Under the pieces are notes generated by a model. That model worked only from the letters and a program-made list of their open reading frames with translations, was not told the DNA's origin and did no database searches. From Paguma larvata (lineage: Eukaryota; Chordata; Mammalia; Carnivora; Viverridae): a stretch of 64,000 bases of DNA. The position numbers and the translations under genes were made by a program. Below are positions 24,301-35,890 of the stretch, in pieces. The stretch is from contig CM057826.1 of NCBI GenBank assembly GCA_030068075.1, positions 113,918,746 to 113,982,745 of the forward strand, given 5' to 3'. Numbering within the stretch: position 1 is the stretch's first letter; each line of letters opens with the position of its first letter.

Positions 24301-24929
24301 TTACTATGGATTATTCCTTAATCTGTTTCTTTCATGTAAAGGGGATGAATAGATGTACAATATGAGCTTTCTTTGCCATCAATGGAGTTGACCCCTGACC
24401 CTGTCCTCCTCTGCTGAACAGAAGTCCATCTGAACAACCCCACGGGTGAGAAGACAGCCAGCCTGCATTTCAGGACACAGTGAGGACCTTGAGTATAGGT
24501 ACCCCCATTACATGGGCAGGTGGCACACTGCACACGTCACGGTATGAGACTCGTGTCCCAGGCACTGATCTGGCACCAACAAATTACATGGCCAAGTTCC
24601 TAAAATCCCTATATTTTTCTCATTCCTAATTTTGACGGTATTATTATGCCACTTATACCTTGCTAGGTTCTATCAAATGAGAATATGCATGAATATATTC
24701 TGCAAAATTATAATAATATCACGACATATAAATCTGAGGTGGAATTTGTACCTTTGGTATTATTATCATTCTGATGTCAGTCTTCAGTTTGGTCTCACTG
24801 ACACTGGATTATTTTCCCGAGGACAGAGGAGATTCTTGACCTGGTATTGGAGTCTCTCCTTAACCTAGTCTCCTTCCCTGCCCATATTTACTCCTTAGTG
24901 TTTGTATATTAGGTTTCCTGCCTCACTGA
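24301..24929. other. KCTD16 intron, nothing recognised
   Basis: Unique-looking sequence between the inverted repeat and an L2 fragment. Confidence 0.4.
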
Positions 24930-25290
24930 CAACTCAGATTGCCTCTTCTGCCTAAAATACCTTGCCAGTCCCCTCTTCCATTTGCCGGGATAACTCATCC
25001 GAAGAGTCAGCTTAGTTGTACATTCTCCAGAAAGTCTTCTGATTTCCACCATATGCAACTGCTGTGGCCCTGGAGGTCAAGTTACTGACTCTTCTTCTTC
25101 TGCCCCTCCCCCCACCTCTCATGCACCTACCTACACCACTGCATTATACTCTGTGAGCAGAGCCTCCATCAAACTCTAGGCCCCTCACCAGTAGGGACCA
25201 TGCCAGCTCATCTTCAGAAATGCCCACAAGAGAGCAAAGTATTTGGCTTATGAGGCCAGCCCACTCTAGTCACGTGAGTGAACAAATAAA
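24930..25290 (+). mobile_element. L2 LINE 3' fragment, plus orientation
   Basis: GCCTAAAATACCTTGCCAG, GAGTCAGCTTAG, CCAGAAAGTCTTCTGATTTC, ACTGCATTATACTCTGTGAG and AGTAGGGACCATG follow L2 order. Confidence 0.75.
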
Positions 25291-25429
25291 TGAAACACCT
25301 TTTAATCAACAAGCCTGACCAGAGACTCATTAAATATTCATTATGTTTAAATACATACAGTCCGGCGATTATCACCTTTCCATTACAAGCCCATACTGCA
25401 TGTGAGCACAGCTTCATTGGTTTCCTCAA

Positions 25430-25437
25430 TGACGTCA
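25430..25437. promoter_or_regulatory. Perfect CRE palindrome TGACGTCA
   Basis: The second full CREB/ATF octamer in the window, in the context CTCAATGACGTCACTTGG, in unique sequence. Motif evidence only. Confidence 0.35.
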
Positions 25438-25913
25438 CTTGGAGTTTTGCTTCACTGTTTATCTATAGCTCTGTGCGTATTTTATTCAGAAAATTTCTCT
25501 ACTCTCCTTCCCTCAGATCTTTAGAGACCACTTATGAATAAAAACAGTTTGTACAGCATAAGGTGTAAGAGAACGCTGAGGGAAAGATAATTTTAAAGAG
25601 CCAATCTTTTCAAATATTCATCTTTACAGCCATTGCAAGAGGTTGATTTTCTTGTTTGTTTTCACATCGGCCAGGAAAAAAGAGATGTGGTGTAGTCTCA
25701 AAGACGCTGTTGCCAACATCAGTTCAAAAGCCCAGAACTACTCAGCTAAAAATGTATCAGTCAAAAATACATTCCCCAGTTAAATGAAATCATTGAATCA
25801 TGCATTAAGGAGAATGAAGAGTAAACCTGAGACCATGGCAATTTACCTTCCTCAATGGAATGAAAAATAGGCAGAAGTTTGATACTGAAATTGCACTGGA
25901 ATATACCCCTAAT

Positions 25914-25915
<2 letters not shown>

Positions 25916-25957
<42 letters not shown>
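25916..25957. repeat. (TG)21 microsatellite
   Basis: Uninterrupted TG run of about 42 bases, read as CA in the KCTD16 transcript. It is among the longest pure dinucleotide runs here. Confidence 0.97.
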
Positions 25958-25959
<2 letters not shown>

Positions 25960-26193
25960 TGGGAGGGGATGAATGGAGAGAAACAAAGGGACCAAGCAAG
26001 TCAGAGAAGGAAAAAAGTACATACTGAGTTGAGAGGTTGTGTTTCCAGTTATAATTAATTTTAGTTAAAAGCATGTAGATATTTTCTTTTGAGCTAAAAT
26101 GTTAGTGTTAAAAAGCAGTATATTACTCTCATGCTATCCCTATTCTTCAAAATCCCAGCAAAATTATACTATGTTTTCTTTGTGTGTATGAAG

Positions 26194-26269
26194 GAAATAT
26201 ATAAAGAATTTAAACTAATGAAAATATGTAAGGAATTTAAATTAGCGAATATATACAAAGAATTAAACG
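26194..26269. repeat. 26-bp minisatellite, about 2.9 units
   Basis: Three imperfect copies of a unit like GAAATATATAAAGAATTTAA plus CTAAT start at 26194, 26220 and 26247. The first two differ at a few positions; the third is shorter. Confidence 0.8.
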
Positions 26270-27339
26270 TGCATGTTTAGATATACCTAGAGAAGACAGA
26301 TTAAGTTCCAAAATCACAATCAGGTTCCTATTACTTGAAGATGACGTGTGTACTACGTACGTTTTGCTACAGGTAGAAGACTGTAAAAGCTGGATAGCAT
26401 CTGGAAACGGTATAGTACGACACATGGCAATGGCTTGTGGTTCATCTTTGAATCAAGCAGACATTTTTAGCACATTTAAACACATTAACACTGGGCACAA
26501 GTTTCCCTTTCCGTGATGTTCTTGCAGGAGAAGAAGGCAGGGACCCAGGACACCAAGACGACAGTCCCTGGAGGACTGTACCTATATCGGGCATTCTTGG
26601 CTCATTCACTCCCAATTTATGCAAGTCCTTTTCTTAAAAATCACAGACCATGAAAGCCTCCACTTCAGTGTTTGACTGCTCTCTTTGAATACTGCTAGTC
26701 CTGCTTAGAAATATTCCTTCCCCTTGCTAATACTTACCTTTCGGACTGCTACAATCCCTTGCTCCCCCGCTAACGCATCAGGGGCAACCATTCTACCTAG
26801 CCATCTCTCTCCATCACACCACTTGGTTCAATTAATCCTGCTCGGCCGGAGGGAGCACAGTAGCTGGGGCTTGCCCCCAAGTCCCACGCCAAACTCATTT
26901 ATTTTCTCTGACTCTTCCTTCTCTTGGTCTCCATATTATCTGCCACTGTGATCTCTACCACAACAAGAGAATGCCCTAATATCCAGAGAAATTAGGTATT
27001 GCTGGAGAAATCGAATGTGCCTCTCTCTTGTCAAATGGTGCTGGGGTACACTCTGAGTAACACGTAAGTAGGAAAATGGATTCTGGGTAAACAAGGAGGA
27101 GGAGTCTCACACTTTGGAAGGGAGGAGGCCATGCAGGAGGAAGAGAAAGTTAGGGGACACTCCATACTTGCCTCTCCCTCATCTCCTCCAGACTCAGAGG
27201 TGCACACGCTCCTCACAGCTGCCATGCTGCAGGAGGGGAGGAAGGATCTGCGCAACTCACAGGCAAACGCTGGGGCAAGGGGCTCCACAGACAGCAGGGA
27301 GCCTCTGACCTCTCGGGGCCTCCCAAACACTGAACTTTG
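26270..27339. other. KCTD16 intron, nothing recognised
   Basis: Unique-looking sequence with no supported gene. Short overlapping frames at 27031-27364 lack domains or splice context. Confidence 0.4.
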
Positions 27340-27475
27340 CTTAGTTTATGCTCTAGATGTGTAAGCTCCATGAGATCAAGGGATTTTAATATCTTATCTA
27401 TGACTGTATCCTCACTGCTTAAAAGAATATCTGCGCATAGTAGACACTAACCCAGAAATATCTGCTGAGGGAGTC
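27340..27475 (+). mobile_element. L2 LINE 3' tail, plus orientation
   Basis: AGATGTGTAAGCTCCATGAG, ATGACTGTATCCTCACTGC and GCATAGTAGACACTAA match the L2 tail. Confidence 0.65.
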
Positions 27476-27764
27476 AGTGTAATGCACTGGCTTTGGCCAT
27501 TATGTCTCCATCACCACATCCCCATTCTGGGAAACATTAACCTGAGCAGCCTTTTACAGCTCTAAATTTCCCCAAAGGAAGCACCAGATATTTAATGATA
27601 TTTCCCTTTCTTTGGGGGAAAAAATGGCAATAAAATAGAAACTTGTACCAACTGCCTTTAGCAAGGATAAATGAAGGTCAGTGTGCACCTTTCTCAGAAT
27701 GATGTATCCCACAACATTCCAACAAAAGAAATATCCAACACTTTTAAAAAACTTTTTAAATGTT

Positions 27765-27961
27765 TTTTTTTTAAATTTACTTTTGACAGAGAGACAGCGT
27801 GAGTGGGGGAGGGGCAGAGAGAGGGAGACACAGAACCTGAAGCAGGCTCCAGGCTCCAAGCTGTCAGCACAGAGCCCAACGTGCAGCTCGAACCCATGAA
27901 GTGCGAGATCACAACCTGAGCCGAAATCTGACGGCCAACTAACTGAGCCACCCAGGCGCCC
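27765..27961 (-). mobile_element. Carnivore SINE, minus orientation
   Basis: Poly-T/A-rich start, GAGGGGCAGAGAGAGGGAGA, AGCAGGCTCCAGGCTCC, GCTCGAACCCATGAA and CTGAGCCACCCAGGCGCC. Close to the felid consensus. Confidence 0.94.
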
Positions 27962-29235
27962 TAGATATGGGTGATTTTTTTAACTTCAGTTTTTTTTTAA
28001 CAAAGATATTTTTTAACTGAAATACAAAAATTGACAAATATTTTCATGAGGAAGATCCTGAATTCTAAGTTTGGCAGCAAAATAATGCATAGCATAAACA
28101 TGTAACATAAGCACAGTGTTGACATATGTATGTACATGGCTTGGGGTCTATTAATTCACTCTTGATTTCTCCATCATGGCTAGAACCCTAGTTAGAACAA
28201 CACAGGTGAATTCTGTCACTGAAAGAAACCTGAGGGTCAATCCTCCTTGATCCCAATACGTGTCTCATCCCCACTGGCTAAACTTACTGAGTTTGGCTGG
28301 GCTCAAGGTTACACGAATAGCCTTTCCAGGAGGTCACACTGGAGTCAAAGGAGGCCACCTCTGAGGCTTTAGAGAAATTCCGGTAAAGGGTTGGTAGAGT
28401 TTAATATCTCAGTCCCAGATTGAGGCCAGGCTAAAACCAGGAGAGTAGCAGCTACTGCGGGGTGTGATACTACAGCCTCCGTGGCAGCCCCCCTCCTCTT
28501 CTGCCAGAAAGACTTCTTCACTAGCCAGTCAAGAATTCTGCCCTGATAAAAATAACAACCCAAACAACAAGGGCTCAATGCTCAAGAGTTTACTAGTAGA
28601 TTATATATGGCTCTAACCACATTCTGCTCTTTATCCTGTAAAATAAAAGATACTTTCTTCCATTAATAAAGTGTGATTCATATTAACTAAGGACCTTTTC
28701 CGGGTTCCACAGTTAGTGTGGACTCACACTGGGGGCTCGTGATACTAAATCCTATCATCAGTTCTCTTAAGGCATTTTGTTTTCAAGAACCTCCTGTGAA
28801 GATAGATCTACACAGACCATAGCGACCTAGTAAAGTGGTCAGGAGAGACTGACGACTCAGGATGAAACAGCTTCTTTTTCAACTTCAACATGAGAGGAAA
28901 ACTAGAATCGGATGTATTTCACATTCCTTTTGATGCGGGGGAGAAAGGTGAGCAGACCAGGAAGTCGCAACGTGCTGGTTGTTCATGCTGGTGCTGAACT
29001 CAACCTTCATGCTGTTTCTATCATCACAGTGATTAAAGGGTGTGGTGTTTCATTTTGGTCCAGCTTTGGCAGCTGATTTGGCAAATGACCAAGGTCACCT
29101 AGTCATCTGCAAATTCTCCAAATGGATATATTCTGAAGTAAACATCGTATTTTAAAAACTGGATATTGGATACTGTATTTTCCTGTGGCAATGCTTCCTC
29201 TACCTTCGTTCCTATCTTTCTCCCTCTCTCACTTC

Positions 29236-29260
<25 letters not shown>
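29236..29260. repeat. (TC)n microsatellite
   Basis: Short run of TC dinucleotides inside a wider polypyrimidine tract. Confidence 0.9.
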
Positions 29261-29267
<7 letters not shown>

Positions 29268-30599
29268 GCCTTAACAAATAATTATGCACATCTTCCATGG
29301 GACTCACTGCCTTCCTTCATTTCTCTACCTGGAACAAAGATTCTTATGTATCATTGGATAAACTGCCACCTTTAAGTCTATCCTGTATTTAGATTTCATT
29401 CTCCTTGATTCACCTATACTGTTCCTTGAAAGGGGATAAATATTCCCTAGTATGTTCAAGCTCAGATTACCTGAGAATTTGCCCATGTTGAATTTCAAGA
29501 TTAGGCTCCCCAATACCAAAGTGCCTTTTGCAGGGAAAAAGAAACAATGTTTCTAAATATGGAAGGCATACATCTTCCTACTGACTAGGAGCCAGCCAGA
29601 GGATGAGCAGGGATATGGGAGAGAAGTGTCCATTTGTAGCACCAAAGAGAACAGACCAAGAGAAATCAACATGCTGTGACTAATACAGTTTCACTCCGAA
29701 ATGTAACATCTTTCCCTCTCTCCCTCCCTCCTGGATATTCACACTGCTAAGGGAGATGTGTGAGGTCCTTCTCACAGTTAATGAGTAAGAATGCTCAAGA
29801 GAAGTTTCTCAGAATACCTGCTTCTGAGCCAGGGCGCTGAAGCGATGAAACCCCAGTTCAGAACTGCCTCGGGAAATGCAATGCATTCATGTTCCAAGTA
29901 CAAAGCCCCTCAAACTCACTTTGAAAATTTGCTTAGAGTCTAAATAAATCAAACTGAAAGACTTAATTATGAAATCCCAGAGCTGGTCATGAGAATAATA
30001 AAGTGCCTGGGTTTCTGTTTCAATAGATGTGTTAATATTTTAGCAGGCCCTAACTGCCTGTGTTCTATTTCACAATTCATGATTAAAGTTTGATTTTAAT
30101 AGAGATTCAAAAAAAAAAAAAGTGAGCTCTGCGTTTCGGTCCCTTGCTATTGCACTAGTTTGTGCTTTCTAACATGTAATTAATGTCTCCCTCCTAGCCA
30201 TCATCTCTTGGTGGGGCAGAGTTACAGTCAAAGCTGACCCCCATGGGGTGACATGATCCACACCACATAAAAACAGACACAGAATCACCAAGTGGCCTCT
30301 TCTGTATCTGCCTGTGCCATCGATCCCAAGTATAGGTTGGAGCATAAGGATAAGACTGATTTTAACAAACTGACTACTCTTCTAGGAAAAAAAAAATCTC
30401 TCTCCTTTAATTTGAAATCATAACTTGAGTCCTCTAAAGAATTGAGAAGCGAACGGAGGCAGGTTAAGTTGCTTTAAGGGACTCTTTAGCTTCTATTCAC
30501 ATAAAAAGCATATGAAGAGTAATAGATTCTACAAATCCCTCGACAGATCTGTAAAAAGGCAACTTCTACCATCTTAGAGGAAACTAAATATACTTGTAC

Positions 30600-30635
30600 A
30601 CACACACACATACACACATACACACACACACACAC
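30600..30635. repeat. (CA)n microsatellite with TA interruptions
   Basis: CA repeats broken by two TA steps. Confidence 0.93.
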
Positions 30636-31744
30636 GGTCACTGTAAAAAAAACTGGAAAAAAGTTACAAAAGAACACTGAAAAAAGTTAAAATGACCTGC
30701 AATTCTATCAAAAGAAGGTAACATTTTTATTATTTTGGTGTGACTCCTTCCAGACCTGGCATCATCATCTATCTACAACTGTAAAGATGAACCTGTGACA
30801 TTATTTTTAACAGCTTCATGGTAGTTACTGGTTGTACCAAAAGTTTATCTTATTTCAAATCAAGATAAGTTGCTTGGTGTCTACTGGGACTTAATGTGAT
30901 ACAATAAAACCCATTAGGAAGAAGTAGTTTCTCATTTTGTCCTAAGGGCTGAAGCATTAAGAAAAAGGGATTTGATTAAGAGAATATGGAGACAAATCAA
31001 AATCTTTAATCCAGGGCAGAGTCTTTTGGAATCATGATTTAATCTCAAAGAGGAAGGCTTCTTAGAAATGTCATTTTAAAAATATGCTTGCTCTTGTCTC
31101 TGAAGCTGTTTTAATGCAGCCACTGATAAGAATCCACTCCTCACAATACCAGAGCCAGACCAAGCATATTTTACAGTGGCAGGTCTAATTTCCAGCCGCA
31201 GCCTTGGGATTATGAATATAAATCATCACATGGGGGAAGCAAATGTCCTATAGAGGTCCCGGTCAGCAACTCATCCTTCTCAATAAACTTTCCGAAGACC
31301 AAAACTTACTCTCCAGGAATTCATGGAGATAACCAGAGAGAGCTGAAGGCTTACCTGCGAGCGAGCAAGAACTGGTTCATGTTTTCATGCAATTAGGGCT
31401 CAACAAGGGACTTAGGATATGCAAGAAAACCCGAATTTACAGTGAATCAGCCATGTTCCTTGCCTTATGTTAAGACCATAAATCTGTAATCATCTTTAGA
31501 TCTTTTACCTACAAGCTATATGGTGGTTATCAGGTGAATAGACATTTTAGGTGGAAGGAGTAATTCTAGGCAAGGAGAAGAGTATAAGTGAAGAGATCAG
31601 AGAAGCAACAGGATAATGAATTTTTACACTTGAACTCGTTTGATACGGCTGATACGTGGGTTATTTGTGGGCTTGAACATGAACAGCGAACATCAACACG
31701 GAGAGCTGGAGAAATGAGAAAAGAGCTAGATTATATTGTAAAGA

Positions 31745-31908
31745 GTTTCTAGTCAATGGCCCTCACACACTGGAATCACCTGGGGAGCTTTAAAAAATGC
31801 ACATGCTTGATCCCAGGCTTGTACCCTTGGGTACAATCTGGGCAAGAGGATTGTTAAAAGCACCTTGGGTAATTCTAATACAAGGCAAAGTTGGAGAATC
31901 ACTGTTCT
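31745..31908 (+). mobile_element. MER5A-like hAT element
   Basis: CACTGGAATCACCTGGGGAG, then CTTTAAAAAATGCACATGC, GATCCCAGGCTTG, TTGGGTAATTCTAATAC and GGAGAATCACTGTTCTAG match MER5A order. Confidence 0.8.
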
Positions 31909-32103
31909 AGGCTATTAAAAGAAGCAGGGATTTCATCTAAGGATAATAAAAATATATAAAATCACTTTTAAAGTATAGAAGTGCCATATTCAGATTTGTT
32001 TCAAAAAAATTGCTCTGTGGGATTTGTGAGGAATGGCAAAAGTGACAGCATTATTTTTAACTCTTTGAAAACCCACATTAAAAGAAAAAAGAAAGAAAAA
32101 GCA

Positions 32104-33700
32104 GTATATTACGGTCGATTAATTTATGACAAAGGAGTCAAGAATACACAATGGGGAAGGGCTAGTCTCTTCAATAATTAGTGCTGGGGAAAACTGGACA
32201 GCTACACACAAAAGAATGAAAACGAACCTCCATCCTTCTAAGCAAAAATCAACTGAAAATGGGTTAAAGACTTAAATTTGAAACCTTAATTCATAAAACT
32301 CCTAGAAGAAAATATACTTAGTAAACTCCTCAACATCCATCCTGGCAATGATTTTTTTGGATTTGATGCCAAAAGCAGAGGCAACCAAAGCAACAATAAC
32401 TAAGTGGGACTACACCAAACTAAGCAGTTTCTGCACAGCAAAGGATGCCATCAACAAAATGAAAAGGCAACCAAATAATGGAAAAAATATTAGCAAATCA
32501 TACATCTTATAAGAGGCTAATCTACAAACTATATTTAAAAACTCACACATTCATAGCAAAAAAAATTTTTTTTGGATTTAAAAATGGACAGAATACCTAA
32601 ATAGATAGTTTTCCAAAGACTTTCAAATGGCCAACAGGTACATGAAAAGGTACTCAACACTATTACTTATCAGGGAAATGCAAATCAAAACCACAAGATG
32701 TTACCTCACACCTTTTAAAATGTCTATTGCCAAAAAGACAAAAGAGAATAAGCATTAGCAAAGATGTGGAAAAAAGCTAACCTTTGTGCACTGGTGTTGA
32801 GAAGTAAACTGATACAATCACTATGGAAAATAATATAGAGGTTCCTAGAAATATAAATATTCTAAATATTGTAAATATTCTAAAAATAGAATTATCATAT
32901 GCGGTGCCTGGGTGCCTCAGTCAGTTGAGCATCTGACTCTTGATTGTAGCTCAGGTCATGATCATAGGGTCATGGGATTGAGCCCCAAGGTCAATTTTTT
33001 AAAAAATTAAAAAAAAAAATAGAACTACCATGTGATACAGCAATCCCATTTTTGGGTATGTATCTAAAGGAGTGAAATTAGGGTTTGAAAGACCCTGTGT
33101 TCACCATTATTCACAGTAGCTAAGATAGGGAAATAACTTCAGTGTCCACCAAGGTATGAATAACGAAAATGATATACATGACATATATGTATAATGGAGT
33201 ATTATTCAAACATGGAAAGATGGAAATTCTTCTGTTTGTGATGACATGGATGGACCTTGAGACATTGTACTAAGTGAATTAAGTCAGGTAGAGAAAGACA
33301 AATACTGCACAGTATCACATATATGCAAAATCCAAAAAAAAAGTCCAACTGCTAGAAACACAGAGTAGGAAAGTAGTTACTAAGGGCTAGGGGTGAGGTA
33401 AGTAGGAAGAAGTTGGTAAATGGGTATTAACTTTTAGCTATAAGATAAATAAAGCCTGAAGATTTCATTTATAACACAGTGACTACAGTTGATAACACTG
33501 TATTGGATAAGTGAAATTTGCTAAGAGAGTAGAACTTAAATGTTCTCACCAAAGGAAAAAAAAAGTGAGATAATGGTTGTGTTACTTAACTAGATGGGAG
33601 CAATCCTTTCACAATATTTACATGTATCAAATCATCATGACATGTTCTTTAAATATCTTATAATTTTATTTGTCAATTATATCTCAATAAAGCTAAAAAA
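32104..33700 (+). mobile_element. Ancient L1 3' part, plus orientation, with nested SINE
   Basis: Sense ORF2 and 3' UTR in order: GACAAAGGAGTCAAGAATAC, GTGGGACTACACCAAACTAAG, CATGAAAAGGTACTCAACAC, CATGGATGGACCTTGAGAC, ATAACACTGTATTGG, ending TCAATTATATCTCAATAAAG. Frames are broken throughout. Confidence 0.88.
32902..33018 (+). mobile_element. Short carnivore SINE nested in L1
   Basis: GGTGCCTGGGTGCCTCAGTC through a GGATTGAGCCCC B-box region, then directly A-rich, lacking the usual body. L1 sequence AAAATAGAATTATCATATG before it recurs as AAAATAGAACTACCATGTG after it. Confidence 0.85.
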
Positions 33701-33710
33701 TAAAATAAAA

Positions 33711-33914
33711 TCCTGGGTGGTTCTGTTGGTTGAGCATCAGAACTTCAGCTCAGGTCATGATCTCACAACTCATAGGGTTCAAGCCCTACGTCGTGCTCTG
33801 TGCTGACAGCTCATATCCTGGAGCCAGCTTCAGATTCTATGTCTTCCTCTCTCTCTGCCCCTCCCAACTAATGCTCTATATGTCTCTCAAAAATGAATTG
33901 ATGTTAAAAAAAAA
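33711..33914 (+). mobile_element. Carnivore SINE at the L1 tail
   Basis: CCTGGGTGGTTCTGTTGGTTG, GGTTCAAGCCCTACGTCG, TC-rich tract and A-rich tail. It lacks the first few bases and joins the L1 A-tail directly. Confidence 0.9.
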
Positions 33915-34284
33915 TTCAAAAATAAATAAATAAAATTCAACAAACAAAAGAAAATAGCAAAAGCAAAACCCATGGAAAACATTTATTACCAAACGAGCTG
34001 ACAAAGTATCCCCGTAAGTAAATAATACAAATAGGAAGGTACAAACCACCTACAACTACAAGGCCTCTATGATAATGGTATCTGTGTGGAAAGAAGCAAC
34101 AGGGCGGGATGTAATGGACTGAGAATAGGAACCCCCAAAGAGCCAACACACATGCACTTAAAAGCACAGTAAGCCATTTGAGACTAGCCCCCTCCCAATT
34201 CTGGGGGAGAGCCCACAGTATAGACTTAACAGCCTAAAGCACTGTAGCCTCTGGGAACCCTCGTTACTGACACACCATGATTCC
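33915..34284. other. KCTD16 intron, nothing recognised
   Basis: A-rich sequence between two SINEs; it may be decayed LINE but I cannot assign it. Confidence 0.35.
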
Positions 34285-34288
34285 TTTA

Positions 34289-34495
34289 TTTTTTTTTAAT
34301 GTTTATTTATTTTTGAGACAGAGAGAGACAGAGCATGAGACCGGGAGGGGCATAGAGAGAGGGAAACACAGAATCCGAAGCAGGCTCCAGGCTCTGAGCT
34401 GTCACCCACAGCCCGACGCGGGGCTCAAACTCACAGACCTTGAGATCATGACCTGAGCCGAAGTCGGACGCTCGACTGAGCCACCCAGGCGCCCC
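34289..34495 (-). mobile_element. Carnivore SINE, minus orientation
   Basis: Poly-T, AATGTTTATTTATTTTTGAG, AGCAGGCTCCAGGCTCTGAG, GATCATGACCTGAGCCG and GCCACCCAGGCGCCCC; close to consensus. The short flanks TCCTTTAT and TCCTTTCT may be the duplication. Confidence 0.95.
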
Positions 34496-34499
34496 TCCT

Positions 34500-35560
34500 T
34501 TCTAAGACAGGCTCCTACTGAGAAGAAATTGCTGGGAGTAGAAAAAAAATGGAAGAAAAGAGAACAAACAGATGAAAGAAGAGGAGAATGTGGGCCAAAA
34601 TGAGGAGAGTGTAGTCAGGAAACCTTAGAAAGTAGTAACCATGGTTTTCAACTTTATACCAAAACAAAAGAAAAGGAGTTCTGTGAAATTAGCACATCCA
34701 TGAACTTTACCTTATTCTAAAAGGTCAAGAAAGATGATTTTACATAAAGGTAAGAAATATAAAACTGTTGAGCTCAAATTCTAAACAAAGATATGAGAAA
34801 GGAAGACTAAGTGACAGACATACAATTTTATATAAATATAAGAAATGGAGAGAAGAAAAGAGAATGACAATACTAAAGACAGAGAATGCACACACATAAA
34901 AAAGATTAAAACTACAATTTACTACTTCAAAATGAATTCAAACACACTGAAAAATTGACAAAAACTCTGAAGAATATCATAAATTGGAATTAGAAAAGAC
35001 TAAGAATTTAGATGACAGCATTTATGAAAGAATGATAAATAAAAGAATAAATTTTAAAATGAAGACTAAATGAGAGAGAACACAGGAGTGGAAAAATACA
35101 GCAGATAAGGTCTTAGAAATAAAACAAGAAAAAAAGGTACTTATAAAAATTAAAAAGAGAGAGAGATCAAAAGGGTTGTCAAGAAAGTAACAAACAAATA
35201 TTGAAGACAGGCCAAAAAAACAAAACACACTTGACAGAAATACTTAATGCAAGAAGAAAATGGGAGTATCATATTTAGGATATTCAAGGAAATAAAGTAT
35301 AGACCAAATATTTTATATCTAGCTAAACTAACTTACAGGTATAAGTGGCACTAACTGTTACCAAGTGTAAGAACCAGAGATATTTTTCTCTTGAGAGCAT
35401 TCTGGGAAATCTATAATATAACAAGATTTAGTGAACCATATAACTAGAGAGGGATCAAGATTAGGACTCGTGGTTAACATTAAATACATATTTATTTGAA
35501 GTGGTAGTTTGTTGCTGTGTTTAACTAAGCATTCAATTGTGTTTCCCAGAATTCCTTTCA
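34500..35560 (+). mobile_element. Probable HAL1 or old L1 ORF1-type fragment
   Basis: A-rich plus strand with HAL1-like blocks in order: AAATAAAGTATAGACCAAAT, TTTTATATCTAGCTAAAC, CAGGTATAAGTGGCAC and AACTGTTACCAAGTG. Heavily decayed; the left boundary is a guess. Confidence 0.5.
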
Positions 35561-35639
35561 TATATATATTCCGAGATTAAAGCTGTGTATAAAACAAATC
35601 TGCGTAAGATTTAGAAAGCAGAAATGAAACAGAAGCCAT

Positions 35640-35890
35640 TATGCTGTGAAGGTCTGTACAGGATTCCATGTACTGCTATTGCTTGACCATACAGTTGTTA
35701 ATCGGAGAGCTCACCTTGTTGGTCTCTGCCATCAGTCAGGGCTTAAACTCCTTCAGCTCCTATAAAATATCCTTCTTCAGCTTCTCTAAGTCCTCAGCTA
35801 AGTCTGTGTGCAACTCTTTGGCAAAGTGCACCAGTCTCTTCTACAGATCACCTAAGTTGTTGGGGTTATAGGCAGTGAGAAACAGACATA
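35640..35890 (-). pseudogene. Decayed coding-like tract of unknown origin
   Basis: On the minus strand one frame from about 35873 to 35700 reads as a charged, Lys/Glu/Leu-rich helical peptide (for example LVHFAKELHTDLAEDLEKLK). It is interrupted by TAG at 35843-35841, TAG at 35762-35760 and TGA at 35738-35736. No parent gene is recognised. It could be a processed-pseudogene relic or an inverted piece of LINE ORF1. Confidence 0.3.

Larger units (their letters stand above)
27962..31744. other. KCTD16 intron, long stretch with few repeats
   Basis: No gene. Simple repeats are a TC run at 29236-29260 and a CA run at 30600-30635. The segment 29930-30100 is unique and AT-rich (GACTTAATTATGAAATCCC, ATTCATGATTAAAGTTTG) and resembles conserved non-coding DNA. 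About 30690-30860 may be a decayed L1 tail, weakly supported. Confidence 0.45.

Noticed and set aside
26969..27364. Overlapping frames on both strands in a GC-richer patch
   Set aside because: No splice-consistent exon and no recognised protein; treated as intron.
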